Assembly (NCBI GenBank): GCA_017994175.1 | Contig: JAGOLH010000006.1 | Coordinates: 1-49,791, forward strand | Length of the DNA stretch: 49,791 bases | Direction of reading: 5' to 3' | Source: Bacteroidales bacterium | GTDB lineage: Bacteria > Bacteroidota > Bacteroidia > Bacteroidales > ML635J-15 | Shown here: positions 41,791 through 49,791 of the stretch, one piece after another | How positions within the stretch are numbered: the first letter of the stretch is position 1 | How the letters are laid out: every line of letters starts with the position of its first letter | Made by a program: the position numbers and the translations under genes | The notes under the pieces: generated by a model | Databases searched by the model: none | Seen by the model: only the letters and a program-made list of their open reading frames with translations | Told to the model about the DNA's origin: nothing

Positions 41791-41820
41791 TAATTAAAAA
41801 CGAACATTAAAGAAATAATT

Positions 41821-42543
41821 ATGAACGAAATGATAAGATTAACAATAGACGACAAATGTGTCCAGGCTAAACAAGGTCAGACTATCCTTGAAGCCGCCGT
41901 TAATAATGGTATATATATTCCTACCTTGTGTGCATTCACAGGAATTAAACCTAAGTCTTCCTGCAGACTGTGTACCGTTAAGGTTAACGGAAGATTTCAG
42001 ACAGCATGTACAACTCCGGTTAGCGAAGGTATGGTTATTGAAAACGACACTGATGCTATCAATGAAATTAGAAAAGCTATAATTGAAGCTATTTTTGTTG
42101 AAGGAAATCACTTTTGCCCATCATGCGAAAAAAGTGGAAACTGCGAATTACAGGCACTCGGATATCGTTACAATATGATGGTTTCCAGATTCCCCTATTC
42201 ATTTCCACAACGTCCGGTTGATGCTAAAAATCCCAAACTCTTATTAGACACCAACAGATGTATTCTTTGTATGCGTTGCGTAAGAGGATTAAAAGATGCT
42301 AATGGAAAGAGCATGTTTGCAGCTAAACAAAGAGGCATACATACCGAAATCGTAATGGACCACGAAGTATGTGCAAACATTTCTGACGAATTGGCTACTA
42401 AAGCCATGAATATTTGTCCGGTGGGTGTTATAATCAAAAAAGAAAAAGGTTTTAATGAAGCTATTGGAACCAGAAAATATGATAAACACGTTATCGGACA
42501 CGAAATTGAAAATAATTTAAACCTTGGAGGTAATCATGAGTAA
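41821..42543 (+). CDS. hoxU: HoxU, FeS electron-transfer subunit
   Basis: A 240-residue NuoG-N-terminal-like protein. Cys37, Cys48, Cys51 and Cys63 bind a [2Fe-2S] cluster; His97, Cys99, Cys102 and Cys108 form the His-Cys3 [4Fe-4S] site (HFCPSCEKSGNC); Cys147, Cys150, Cys153 and Cys199 bind a further [4Fe-4S]. This wires HoxY to HoxF. All ligands are present. It starts 30 bases after hoxF; its last codons overlap the hoxY start and carry the hoxY ribosome site. Confidence 0.93.
   Translation: MNEMIRLTIDDKCVQAKQGQTILEAAVNNGIYIPTLCAFTGIKPKSSCRLCTVKVNGRFQTACTTPVSEGMVIENDTDAINEIRKAIIEAIFVEGNHFCPSCEKSGNCELQALGYRYNMMVSRFPYSFPQRPVDAKNPKLLLDTNRCILCMRCVRGLKDANGKSMFAAKQRGIHTEIVMDHEVCANISDELATKAMNICPVGVIIKKEKGFNEAIGTRKYDKHVIGHEIENNLNLGGNHE
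42526..42530 (+). promoter_or_regulatory. Strong ribosome-binding site that fixes the hoxY start
   Basis: GGAGG lies 5 bases before the ATG at 42536. It supports that ATG over the upstream frame start at 42524, and is unusually strong for this window. Confidence 0.7.
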
Positions 42544-43084
42544 AGCAATAGTTGCTACGACATCATTAGCGGGATGCTTTGGATGTCATATGTCTATTCT
42601 CGATATAGATGAAAGAATACTTGACTTGATTGAGTTAGTTGAGTTTAATAAATCGCCGATAGACGATATTAAGACTTTTACAAAACAGTGTGATATAGGT
42701 ATTATTGAAGGTGGTTGCTGTAACAGCGAAAACGTTCATGTATTAAAAGAATTTCGTAAGAATTGCAAAATCCTGATATCATTGGGTGAATGTGCAATCA
42801 TGGGTGGTCTGCCGGCATTAAGAAACGGTATCCCAGTTGAAGAATGCATAAGAGAAGCATATCTTGACGGCCCTACAGTAACTCTGAACAAAGAAGGTAT
42901 TTTGCCAAACGACGACGAGTTACCTATGATTTTGGATAAAGTGTATCCATGTCACGAAATCGTTAAGATTGATTATTTTCTGCCTGGTTGCCCTCCGAGA
43001 GCTGATTTAATCTGGAATGCACTTGTTGCACTTTTAACAGGCAACGAGATGAACCTTCCTTACGAAGTAATTAAATTTGATTAA
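42536..43084 (+). CDS. hoxY: HoxY, [NiFe]-hydrogenase small subunit
   Basis: A 182-residue small subunit carrying the proximal [4Fe-4S] cluster: Cys14 and Cys17 (GCFGC), Cys86 (GEC) and Cys152 (PGCPP). It passes electrons from HoxH to HoxU. Short length without extra clusters is typical of group 3d. The start at 42536 is set by the GGAGG site, and the gene overlaps hoxU by 8 bases. It makes a useful contrast with the hyfI-like protein at 9858-10610, where three of these four cysteines are missing. Confidence 0.93.
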   Translation: MSKAIVATTSLAGCFGCHMSILDIDERILDLIELVEFNKSPIDDIKTFTKQCDIGIIEGGCCNSENVHVLKEFRKNCKILISLGECAIMGGLPALRNGIPVEECIREAYLDGPTVTLNKEGILPNDDELPMILDKVYPCHEIVKIDYFLPGCPPRADLIWNALVALLTGNEMNLPYEVIKFD

Positions 43085-43102
43085 TTTTAAAAAATAAATA
43101 CG

Positions 43103-44554
43103 ATGTCAAAAAAAATAACAATAGAACCCGTAACCCGAGTTGAAGGGCACGGAAAAGTTACAATTAAGTTTGACGACGCAGGAAATGTTGAACAATCCAG
43201 ATTGCATATTGTTGAGTTTCGCGGATTCGAACGTTTTGTACAAGGAAGACCTTACTGGGAAGCACCAGTATTGGTTCAACGCTTGTGCGGTATTTGTCCT
43301 GTAAGTCACCATTTAGCTGCTGCTAAAGCATTAGACGTAATAGTTGGTGCTGGTACAGGCGATGGTTTAACACCAACAGGAGAAAAAATGAGAAGACTAA
43401 TGCATTATGGTCAGTTCTTCCAGTCTCATGTTTTGCATTTCTTCCACCTTGTTTCTCCCGATTTATTATTCGGCGTTGACAGTGACCCAGCTCTTAGAAA
43501 TATCGTAGGTGTTGCAATCAAACATAAAGACCTTGCTGTAATGGGCGTTATGATGCGTAAATTCGGTCAGGAAATTATCGCTGCAACTGCTGGAAAGAAA
43601 ATACATGGAACAGGTGCAATCCCTGGTGGTATCAACAAACATTTGTCAATCGCAGAAAGAGATTCTTTCCTTAAAGGTGCCGATCCTCTAAATGCCGACA
43701 AAATGATAGAATGGGCTCAGGCTGCTCTTGATTTCTTGAAGGATTATCATAAGAAGAACACTTCTTTTATTGACAATTTCTCTCAGTACGATTCAAATCA
43801 CTTATCTCTTGTTCGCAAGGACGGTGCTCTTGATCTTTATCATGGCGTACTCAGAGCTGTTGATGCTAACGGTAAGAAAGTTCTTAACGATGTTGATTAT
43901 CAGGAGTATGATAAATACATCAGCGAAGAGGTTCGTAGCTGGAGCTATATGAAATTCCCTTATATGATTCACATGGGTAAAGAAAAAGGTTGGTATCGCG
44001 TTGGTCCGCTCGCACGTTTAAATACTGCCGATTTTATTCCAACTCCATTGGCTCAGAAGGAATTCGAAATTTACAAAGCTTACACCAACGGTAAACCAAA
44101 CAACATGTGTATGCACATGCACTATGCTCGTTTGATCGAATGTCTGCATGCTGCCGAAATGATTAAGATTTTACTTAACGATCCGGACTTGCTGAAAGGC
44201 GAATTGGTCACCAAAGGAACAAAAGTCAAGAGAGGTGTTGGTCTTATCGAAGCTCCACGTGGTACATTGTTCCACCACTACGAGATTAACGACAACGATC
44301 AGATTACAAAAGCAAATCTTATTGTTTCTACAACTAACAATAATGAGCCGATGAATCGTGCCGTAAACAATGTGGCAAAAAGTTATATGAATGGAAAACA
44401 AACTATAACTGAAGGTATGATGAATGCAGTAGAAGTTGCGATTCGTGCTTATGACCCATGTCTAAGCTGTGCAACTCATGCTTTGGGAAAAATGCCACTG
44501 GAAGTTTCGTTATTTGATTCAAACGATAACTTAATTGACAGAAAGAAATCTTAA
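43103..44554 (+). CDS. hoxH: HoxH, [NiFe]-hydrogenase large subunit
   Basis: A 483-residue catalytic subunit. Cys62 and Cys65 (LCGICPVSHH) and Cys453 and Cys456 (DPCLSCATH) bind the NiFe(CN)2CO centre. The 24 residues after His459 (ALGKMPLEV to the end) match the C-terminal peptide removed by the HoxW protease once nickel is inserted. Together with HoxFUY it forms a group 3d bidirectional NAD-linked enzyme in the cytoplasm. The stop overlaps the hoxW ATG (TAATG). No hyp maturation genes lie in the window; they must be elsewhere if the enzyme is active. Confidence 0.95.
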   Translation: MSKKITIEPVTRVEGHGKVTIKFDDAGNVEQSRLHIVEFRGFERFVQGRPYWEAPVLVQRLCGICPVSHHLAAAKALDVIVGAGTGDGLTPTGEKMRRLMHYGQFFQSHVLHFFHLVSPDLLFGVDSDPALRNIVGVAIKHKDLAVMGVMMRKFGQEIIAATAGKKIHGTGAIPGGINKHLSIAERDSFLKGADPLNADKMIEWAQAALDFLKDYHKKNTSFIDNFSQYDSNHLSLVRKDGALDLYHGVLRAVDANGKKVLNDVDYQEYDKYISEEVRSWSYMKFPYMIHMGKEKGWYRVGPLARLNTADFIPTPLAQKEFEIYKAYTNGKPNNMCMHMHYARLIECLHAAEMIKILLNDPDLLKGELVTKGTKVKRGVGLIEAPRGTLFHHYEINDNDQITKANLIVSTTNNNEPMNRAVNNVAKSYMNGKQTITEGMMNAVEVAIRAYDPCLSCATHALGKMPLEVSLFDSNDNLIDRKKS

Positions 44555-45030
44555 TGATTGCTGGAAAATCAATTTTGATTTACGGATATGGCAACCCGGG
44601 AAGGCAGGATGACGGACTAGGAAACGAATTCGTGGAGATAATGGAGAAATGGATTGCTGCAGAAGGTATCAAAAATGTTTTTACCGACAGTAATTACCAA
44701 CTCAATATAGAAGACGCAGACACTATATCCTCTCGGGATATAGTTGTCTTCGTTGACGCAACAACCGAAGAAATAGAAGATTTCTATATCAACAGAGTTG
44801 AACCATCCGAAGCCAAAGTCGAGTTTACAATGCACGCAGTTTCACCCGCTTTTGTTGTTAATCTGTGTAACGACATTTACGGGAAATTTCCAGAATGTTT
44901 CCTTATCCACATAAAAGGTTACGAATGGGAATTCCAGGAAGGGCTAACTGATAAAGCAAAAGCAAATTTGCTAAAAGCTTTGGAATTTGTAAAACAAAAG
45001 ATTTTGAATGGAGATAAATTCTTGGATTAA
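44554..45030 (+). CDS. hoxW: HoxW-type hydrogenase maturation protease
   Basis: A 158-residue endopeptidase of the HycI/HoxW family that trims the HoxH C-terminus after nickel loading. Seen: LIYGYGNPGRQDDGLGNEFVE at the N-terminus (nickel-sensing Asp/Glu), VFVDAT in the middle, and FTMHAVSPAFVVNLCNDIYG (His near the metal site). It is translationally coupled to hoxH by a 1-base overlap, so each large subunit is made next to its protease. A terminator follows 22 bases downstream. Confidence 0.9.
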   Translation: MIAGKSILIYGYGNPGRQDDGLGNEFVEIMEKWIAAEGIKNVFTDSNYQLNIEDADTISSRDIVVFVDATTEEIEDFYINRVEPSEAKVEFTMHAVSPAFVVNLCNDIYGKFPECFLIHIKGYEWEFQEGLTDKAKANLLKALEFVKQKILNGDKFLD

Positions 45031-45052
45031 AGATTTTGGGCGATATTTTATG

Positions 45053-45083
45053 AAATCCTCAGCTTATTGGTTGGGGATTTTTT
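45053..45083 (+). terminator. Intrinsic terminator of the hox operon
   Basis: AAATCCTC (45053-45060) pairs with GGGGATTT (45073-45080), 8 bp with one G-U pair and a 12-base loop, running into a T tract up to 45083. It lies 22 bases after the hoxW stop. Confidence 0.7.
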
Positions 45084-45233
45084 GTTGCCATACAATTGTT
45101 AGCACTTTGCTTGTCATAGATATGCTTTATTTATTATTGATTTGAAACTACTTTTGACACAACCAAAGCTATTTTCACCCTATTATGTACAATGATTAAT
45201 CACAGTTACAGAAAAATAAAGAAAAAAATTGAC

Positions 45234-45241
45234 TAATTTTG
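45234..45241 (+). promoter_or_regulatory. Possible -7 box of the second restriction-modification operon
   Basis: TAATTTTG matches TAnnTTTG, 22 bases before the ATG at 45264. No TTG lies at the proper distance upstream, so confidence is low. Confidence 0.3.
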
Positions 45242-45263
45242 TCTCAAATAGAGAATTGATTAA

Positions 45264-46046
45264 ATGACTTTTGAAGAAATATACTTAGACAAAATAATTT
45301 GCGGAGACAGCTTGGACGTAATGAGAAAAATGCCAAACAAATGTTTGGATTTAGTTGTTACTTCTCCTCCATATAACTTAAAGAATTCCACAGGAAACGG
45401 AATGAAAGATGGTCGTGGTGGGAAATGGGCTGGTGCAGCATTGGTAAACGGTTATAGTCATTATGACGACAATATACCTCACGACAAATATGCTGAATGG
45501 CAATTTAATTGCTTAACTGAAATGTACCGTCTTTTAAAAGATGATGGAGCCATTTTCTACAATCATAAATGGAGAGTGCAAGACGGTCTTATTCAAGACA
45601 GAAAAGATATCATTAGAGATTTACCAGTAAGACAAATAATTATTTGGCGAAGAAAAGGTGGTATAAATTTCAATCCAGGTTATTTTTTACCAACCTACGA
45701 AGTAATTTATCTAATTCCTAAACCAAAATTTAAACTTGCCCCAAAGGCTAACGCCTATGGAGATGTTTGGGAATTTACACAAGAAATGAAAAATGAGCAC
45801 CCAGCACCTTTCCCCGTTGCATTAATTGATAGAATTATTTCTTCAACTAATGCGAAAATTGTTCTAGACCCATTTATGGGAAGTGGAACAACTGCAATAG
45901 TTGCAATGGGACTTAAAAGGCATTACATTGGTATTGATTTATCGCCAGACTATTGTGAAATGGCAGAAAAAAGAATTGAAAGAAATATAAAACGAAGTGA
46001 ATTATTGAGAATTAGACCATTAACTTTATTTCAAGACGTCGAATGA
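45264..46046 (+). CDS. DNA methyltransferase, probably N4-cytosine type
   Basis: A 260-residue beta-class methylase: motif IV TSPPYNL at 33-39 first, and the SAM-binding LDPFMGSGTTAIVA near the C-terminal third. SPPY rather than DPPY in motif IV usually marks N4-cytosine methylation. Its stop overlaps the start of an MvaI/BcnI-type nuclease (ATGA), so the two form one system; the methylase protects the host site, probably a CCNGG-like sequence. No controller (C) gene is present. The cassette is AT-rich compared with neighbours. Confidence 0.85.
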   Translation: MTFEEIYLDKIICGDSLDVMRKMPNKCLDLVVTSPPYNLKNSTGNGMKDGRGGKWAGAALVNGYSHYDDNIPHDKYAEWQFNCLTEMYRLLKDDGAIFYNHKWRVQDGLIQDRKDIIRDLPVRQIIIWRRKGGINFNPGYFLPTYEVIYLIPKPKFKLAPKANAYGDVWEFTQEMKNEHPAPFPVALIDRIISSTNAKIVLDPFMGSGTTAIVAMGLKRHYIGIDLSPDYCEMAEKRIERNIKRSELLRIRPLTLFQDVE

Positions 46047-46828
46047 AAATTTATACAAAACCTCAATTAATTGCAGAATTAAAGAAAATTTCAGCCAAAG
46101 GCTGGATTGAAAACAGAAGACACGGAAATCAAGGCGGAATAGGCAATACACTTGAAGACTTACTGGGCATTGCCGAAAACAATTTACCAATACCAAATGC
46201 AGCAGAATGGGAATTAAAATCACAGCGTATTAATACCACTTCATTGACAACATTATTCCATATTGAGCCATCTCCTAGAGCAATTGGATTTGTGCCTCAA
46301 TTGCTGTTGCCCATGTATGGATGGAAACATACAGAAGCTGGAAAAAAATATCCATCAACAGAAATGTCTTTTAGACAAACAATACATGGCAATTCTCCGA
46401 GTGACAGGGGCTTCATGGTGAAAATTGACAGGAAAGAAAAGAAAGTTTTAATTTCGTTTAATTCAAAGAAGGTCTCGGAAAAACATGCGAGCTGGCTTAA
46501 AAAAGTTCAAAAAAACATAGGATTAAAGGAATTAAACCCACAACCATATTGGGGTTTTGATGATTTATCAAATAAAGCCGGAACAAAACTATTAAATTGT
46601 TTTTATGTCCAAGCTGAAACTAAAAAGGAAAACGGGACTGAGTTTTATCATTACACTAAAGTTCTGATGCTTCAAAAATTCAACTTTGAAGGTTTCTTGA
46701 AAGCAATGGAAAAAGGAAATATCCTTGTGGACTTTGACGCAAGGACAGGTCATAATCATGGAACAAAATTCAGAATGAGACAAAATTGCATGCCTGACTT
46801 ATACGAAAAGGTAACTGTGATAGTATAA
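46043..46828 (+). CDS. MvaI/BcnI-family restriction endonuclease
   Basis: A 261-residue nuclease. Seen: a GGIGNTLEDLLGIAENN segment (31-47) followed by WELKSQR, with Glu57-x-Lys59 as the catalytic pair, the hallmark of the MvaI/BcnI family, monomeric type II enzymes that cut CCWGG or CCSGG one strand at a time. The position five residues before Glu57, usually Asp in this family, is Asn52 here. The rest (FVQAETKKENG, HYTKVLMLQKFNFEGFLKAM) has no further recognised motif. It overlaps the methylase by 4 bases. Active or reduced function cannot be decided from sequence. Confidence 0.82.
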   Translation: MKIYTKPQLIAELKKISAKGWIENRRHGNQGGIGNTLEDLLGIAENNLPIPNAAEWELKSQRINTTSLTTLFHIEPSPRAIGFVPQLLLPMYGWKHTEAGKKYPSTEMSFRQTIHGNSPSDRGFMVKIDRKEKKVLISFNSKKVSEKHASWLKKVQKNIGLKELNPQPYWGFDDLSNKAGTKLLNCFYVQAETKKENGTEFYHYTKVLMLQKFNFEGFLKAMEKGNILVDFDARTGHNHGTKFRMRQNCMPDLYEKVTVIV

Positions 46829-46983
46829 AGTTTAAATAACGTCAGTTTGTAATTTAATCTTAGCACAATCAAGGTGATGTGACAAACTTGACAGGTATGG
46901 ATGTTTGAGGGTTGTTTGAAAAGAATGATATAAATACTGCCATTTGTGTCAAGCAGCAAAACTTAAATTCTGCCTTACTCCTC

Positions 46984-48423
46984 TCAATTCTCCACCACCT
47001 CAAAAATATCCATCCTGTCAAATTCCAGCCAATATCTTATGGCATGTGCACGAAGTTCTTGCCAGTATGCAGGAGTAAGATTGCCGCATTTGTCGATTGT
47101 TGCTTTTACGTCCGATTTTATCATTGCCCAGTACTCGTCTTTAAGTTTTAATGTTACCGATTTATTTTTGAAAATAAATGTGGCTTCGGGGCGCTTGTAT
47201 TCCTGGTCGGAAATTTCGAAAAGTCCATGCCCGACTGTTCCTCCTGTGCTCACTTGTAAACCATCGTTAAGGCAGCTTACCGGTGGGCCTGATCCAGCAT
47301 ACGAAATCACATGAACATCATCAACCGAAATGTTGAAATATTGTCGCACCCTGATCCCCATTTTAACTCCAATTATTGCATAAATACCCAAATGTCCATG
47401 TAGTTCGTTTGCCAAAACTCCGGCTCTGAATTCCGACATGCCATGTCGCGAAATTATTTCGTTAACATAAGGCTTAACATCATCGGCATACAAATCTGGC
47501 GTTAGCGGAAAGCTGCCAAATACCTTGTTCTCGTACATGTGTTTGCTGACCAACATTTCAAAAATGGCATTTTTTATCTGCGATTCTTGGGCGATTGGTT
47601 TTACAGTTGTAAGCATAGATTGACCATCGGTAACAAACAGCTCAGGATGAATCATAAAAATTGGAATTAAATCATCCCAAAGCTTATATCTTTTTTCTGC
47701 AATATTTGCTTCCACAGCCTCATTTTTGTGAGAAGATGATATTTTCGCTGAATATTGACCTTCGAGACCGGAAATCTTATTCAAAAAATCGCTATCAACA
47801 AGAAAACTGCTTTCACCTGTTCCTACAAGGCATTTCGCAACAGAATTGTTCATGAAAGTGTCGCCTGATTTTTTATCATACTCATAATTAAAACCGCTTT
47901 TATTTGTGGCATCGTCGCAATACCAGTAAACCTTTTCGATTTGGGATATAATATTTTCATCTGACAAAATTTCGCTGATATTAGTCATCGGTCCAAGGCA
48001 AATGAGAACTACAGGTTCATCTTCATCGTTAATTTCGCGAATCAGTAATTCGTTGGCACCCGCTTTTTCGGGAATAGTAATTCCATTTTCGTCGCCCCAG
48101 TTTACCGAAATACAAGTACTATGACAGTTGGAGTTGTTTTTTGCAGTTCTTTTGCCATAAGCCACAGGAATTCCATCATGTCCGAAACTGCGAAGCAAGG
48201 CTTTTACCTTTACATAGCCTTCTTCGGGACGAAGCAATCCATCGCTGGTGGTAATTGCAATTACCTCAAAATCGGGCGAGGCAAGAATCATACTTATTGC
48301 CCTTAAATCATCGGGGGCACAATCTGTATCAATTATTACGTGAAAACGAGCTTTACCTGAATGAGAAAATACTGCTGTTGCAAAAGTTAGGAGAACAGAT
48401 AGTAGTAATAGTATTTTTTTCAT
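46984..48423 (-). CDS. Exported nucleoside hydrolase-like protein fused to an FmdE-like domain
   Basis: A 479-residue protein with signal peptide (1-20, ending AVFS). Residues about 27-320 are nucleoside-hydrolase-like: VIIDTDCAPDDL gives the calcium-binding aspartates (Asp32, Asp34, Asp38, Asp39), and VVLICLGPMTNI is the second conserved stretch. From about residue 330, ELHGHLGIYAIIGVKMG and SCLNDGLQVSTGGTVGHG resemble FmdE (formylmethanofuran dehydrogenase subunit E family), a fold found near metal-uptake genes; the usual TGCT is TGGT, so one metal-ligand Cys is gone. It lies downstream of a TonB-dependent receptor on the same strand, 79 bases from its stop. A role with the receptor in scavenging is inferred. 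Confidence 0.8.
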   Translation of the reverse strand: MKKILLLLSVLLTFATAVFSHSGKARFHVIIDTDCAPDDLRAISMILASPDFEVIAITTSDGLLRPEEGYVKVKALLRSFGHDGIPVAYGKRTAKNNSNCHSTCISVNWGDENGITIPEKAGANELLIREINDEDEPVVLICLGPMTNISEILSDENIISQIEKVYWYCDDATNKSGFNYEYDKKSGDTFMNNSVAKCLVGTGESSFLVDSDFLNKISGLEGQYSAKISSSHKNEAVEANIAEKRYKLWDDLIPIFMIHPELFVTDGQSMLTTVKPIAQESQIKNAIFEMLVSKHMYENKVFGSFPLTPDLYADDVKPYVNEIISRHGMSEFRAGVLANELHGHLGIYAIIGVKMGIRVRQYFNISVDDVHVISYAGSGPPVSCLNDGLQVSTGGTVGHGLFEISDQEYKRPEATFIFKNKSVTLKLKDEYWAMIKSDVKATIDKCGNLTPAYWQELRAHAIRYWLEFDRMDIFEVVEN

Positions 48424-48502
48424 AATTTAAGCCTATTAAATCGCAAATTCAAGAATTCGTTGACATTTGTTTTTGTGATTTAGAATATCTCATTTTAGTG
48501 CT

Positions 48503-49791
48503 TTACTCATAGTCTTTTCTCAATTTAAAGTTCAACCCTCCGCTAACATTTATACCAGGCATTGGATAACCATAGTTAATCTCATATTCTGAGTTTAACA
48601 AGTTATTCCCAGCAATATAAATATTCAAATAACTTATGATATTGTAGGATAATCTGGCGTTTAAAACAAGATAGTTCACTTTTTGAATATTGTTTACTTC
48701 AACTGTTGTGTAGAGTCCGTTTATATATTGCAAGTTTGCGCTGAATGCAAATTTTTTGAAAGAATACCTTCCACTAAAATAAACGGAATGTTCAGGAGAA
48801 GCAATAATCGGATCTTGCATATAAAGATAGCTGTAATTGAGGTTTAAGGAAAAACTACTGTTTAAACGCAAATTCGTCATAAATTCGCCACCAAAATTGC
48901 TAAAACTACCGGTATTCATATTTTTTGGAACTCCCCCATCCATAACGGTTTTAATCATGTTGCTACCTTCGTTATGAAATGCAGTAATCTCGAAATTTAT
49001 TTTGTCGTTAATGCCTTGAAGCCAGCTTATTTCGTAGTTCATTAGCTCTTCGGGAAGTAAGTTTTCGTTTGCCGGAGCCCACATATAAAGTTCTCGAATT
49101 GTTGGTGCCCTGAATCCTTTTGATACAACAGCTTTTAATGTAGTTTTGCCATTCACATTATAACTTATTCCACCTTGTGGAATCCATTCTTCACCATAAA
49201 CACTGTGAATTTCGAGTCTAACACCGGCATTTGCAATAAGTTTATCCTTAAAATTGTGCTGCATCAGAACGTATCCAGCCATTTCGGTTAGTGTTGTATC
49301 GCTGAAAACAATTCCTTCTCCATTCATGGCGAATGTATTTTCTGCAATTCCACCAAAAGTTTTAAAATCGAAACCTGCTGTTGTTAGATTGCCTTTAAAA
49401 AGATTTGCACTTTGGAATATCATTAGTCCTGAATTAATATCCACAGAATGAAACCCATCATAAATCACATGTTCTCCAAAATTGTGAAACACTTTAAAAG
49501 CTCCATTAAATTTATCGTAATTGTTTTCCACAGAAACTGAAGCACGTCCACGCATAATATCAATCCAATGAGCTTGGTTAATGTATGATGAATCGGTAAT
49601 ATAGTTGGGACCTGGATCCGAAGTGTAAAACTTTGCTATGCTAAAGTCGGCAGAAGCTGAAATGTTATCATTAATGTCATATCCTGCTTTTATATAAGCA
49701 TTGTCAATTTTAAAATCGGAGTTTGTGCGATGTCCGTTGGTTTGGTCGTGGTTAAACGAAGCAAAAATATTGAACTTTCCTTTGCGATAAC
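48503..49791 (-). CDS. TonB-dependent receptor, C-terminal part (partial)
   Basis: The frame is open to the right edge of the window, so the gene begins beyond it; about 429 residues are seen. They are alternating beta strands of an outer-membrane barrel with the signatures KAVVSKGFRAPTIRELYMW and NLLPEELMNYEISW typical of TonB-dependent receptors, and a last strand ending GGLNFKLRKDYE. The plug and TonB box are outside. An in-frame ATG at 49555 is internal, because coding continues upstream (for example FASFNHDQTNG and DFSIAKFYTSDPGPNY). The ligand is unknown; the neighbour is the nucleoside hydrolase-FmdE fusion. Confidence 0.85.
   Translation of the reverse strand, partial: YRKGKFNIFASFNHDQTNGHRTNSDFKIDNAYIKAGYDINDNISASADFSIAKFYTSDPGPNYITDSSYINQAHWIDIMRGRASVSVENNYDKFNGAFKVFHNFGEHVIYDGFHSVDINSGLMIFQSANLFKGNLTTAGFDFKTFGGIAENTFAMNGEGIVFSDTTLTEMAGYVLMQHNFKDKLIANAGVRLEIHSVYGEEWIPQGGISYNVNGKTTLKAVVSKGFRAPTIRELYMWAPANENLLPEELMNYEISWLQGINDKINFEITAFHNEGSNMIKTVMDGGVPKNMNTGSFSNFGGEFMTNLRLNSSFSLNLNYSYLYMQDPIIASPEHSVYFSGRYSFKKFAFSANLQYINGLYTTVEVNNIQKVNYLVLNARLSYNIISYLNIYIAGNNLLNSEYEINYGYPMPGINVSGGLNFKLRKDYE

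Overview
The window is chromosomal DNA of a member of the Bacteroidota, probably an anaerobic or facultative Bacteroidales/Marinilabiliales-type organism. Evidence: two very large secreted proteins end in type IX secretion (T9SS) sorting domains; the best promoters fit the Bacteroidota pattern TTG/TTTG-N18-19-TAnnTTTG rather than the E. coli -35/-10; lipoproteins are abundant; a TonB-dependent receptor is present; and Shine-Dalgarno sites are mostly weak. No tRNA, rRNA, CRISPR array or transposase gene was seen.

Layout. 1-179: 3' end of hisS. 195-368: intergenic inverted-repeat element and a bidirectional terminator. 397-1776: tryptophanase. 2024-8142: operon aroB-aroA-aroC-addB, transcribed leftward and coupled by short overlaps. 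8284-9201: ferredoxin-nitroreductase. 9254-9827: two small unknown genes. 9858-17098: six-gene leftward operon for a hydrogenase-4/complex-I-like membrane complex (HyfB, C, E, F, G and a fused ferredoxin-HyfI). 17292-25426: a DUF1801 protein, a 2024-residue T9SS protein, and a radical SAM/lipoprotein pair. 25448-30469: lipoproteins and secreted proteins, a glycosyltransferase-like gene, an esterase and small membrane proteins. 30605-33222: a methylase-nuclease-methylase restriction-modification operon. 33408-35325: DUF1697, a small secreted protein, and a class D beta-lactamase lipoprotein. 35591-39586: CotH-kinase/lamin-tail T9SS protein. 39988-45030: complete NAD-linked [NiFe]-hydrogenase operon hoxFUYHW with a promoter in front and a terminator behind. 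45264-46828: a second restriction-modification system of MvaI/BcnI type. 46984-48423: nucleoside hydrolase fused to an FmdE-like domain. 48503-49791: 3' part of a TonB-dependent receptor.

How the genes fit together. Hox has every ligand expected for NiFe and FeS clusters, so the cell probably exchanges electrons between H2 and NAD(H). The Hyf-like complex is the opposite case. Its membrane pumping subunits keep their key charged residues, but the catalytic large subunit lacks both cysteine pairs that bind NiFe, and the small subunit lacks three of the four cysteines of the proximal cluster. It therefore cannot be a normal hydrogenase and is the best candidate for an undescribed system here. 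Other unusual items are a lipoprotein that looks like the extracytoplasmic domain of Bacteroidota SecD without its membrane part, the nucleoside hydrolase-FmdE fusion beside a TonB receptor, a chorismate synthase with altered signature motifs, and the radical SAM/lipoprotein pair of unknown product.
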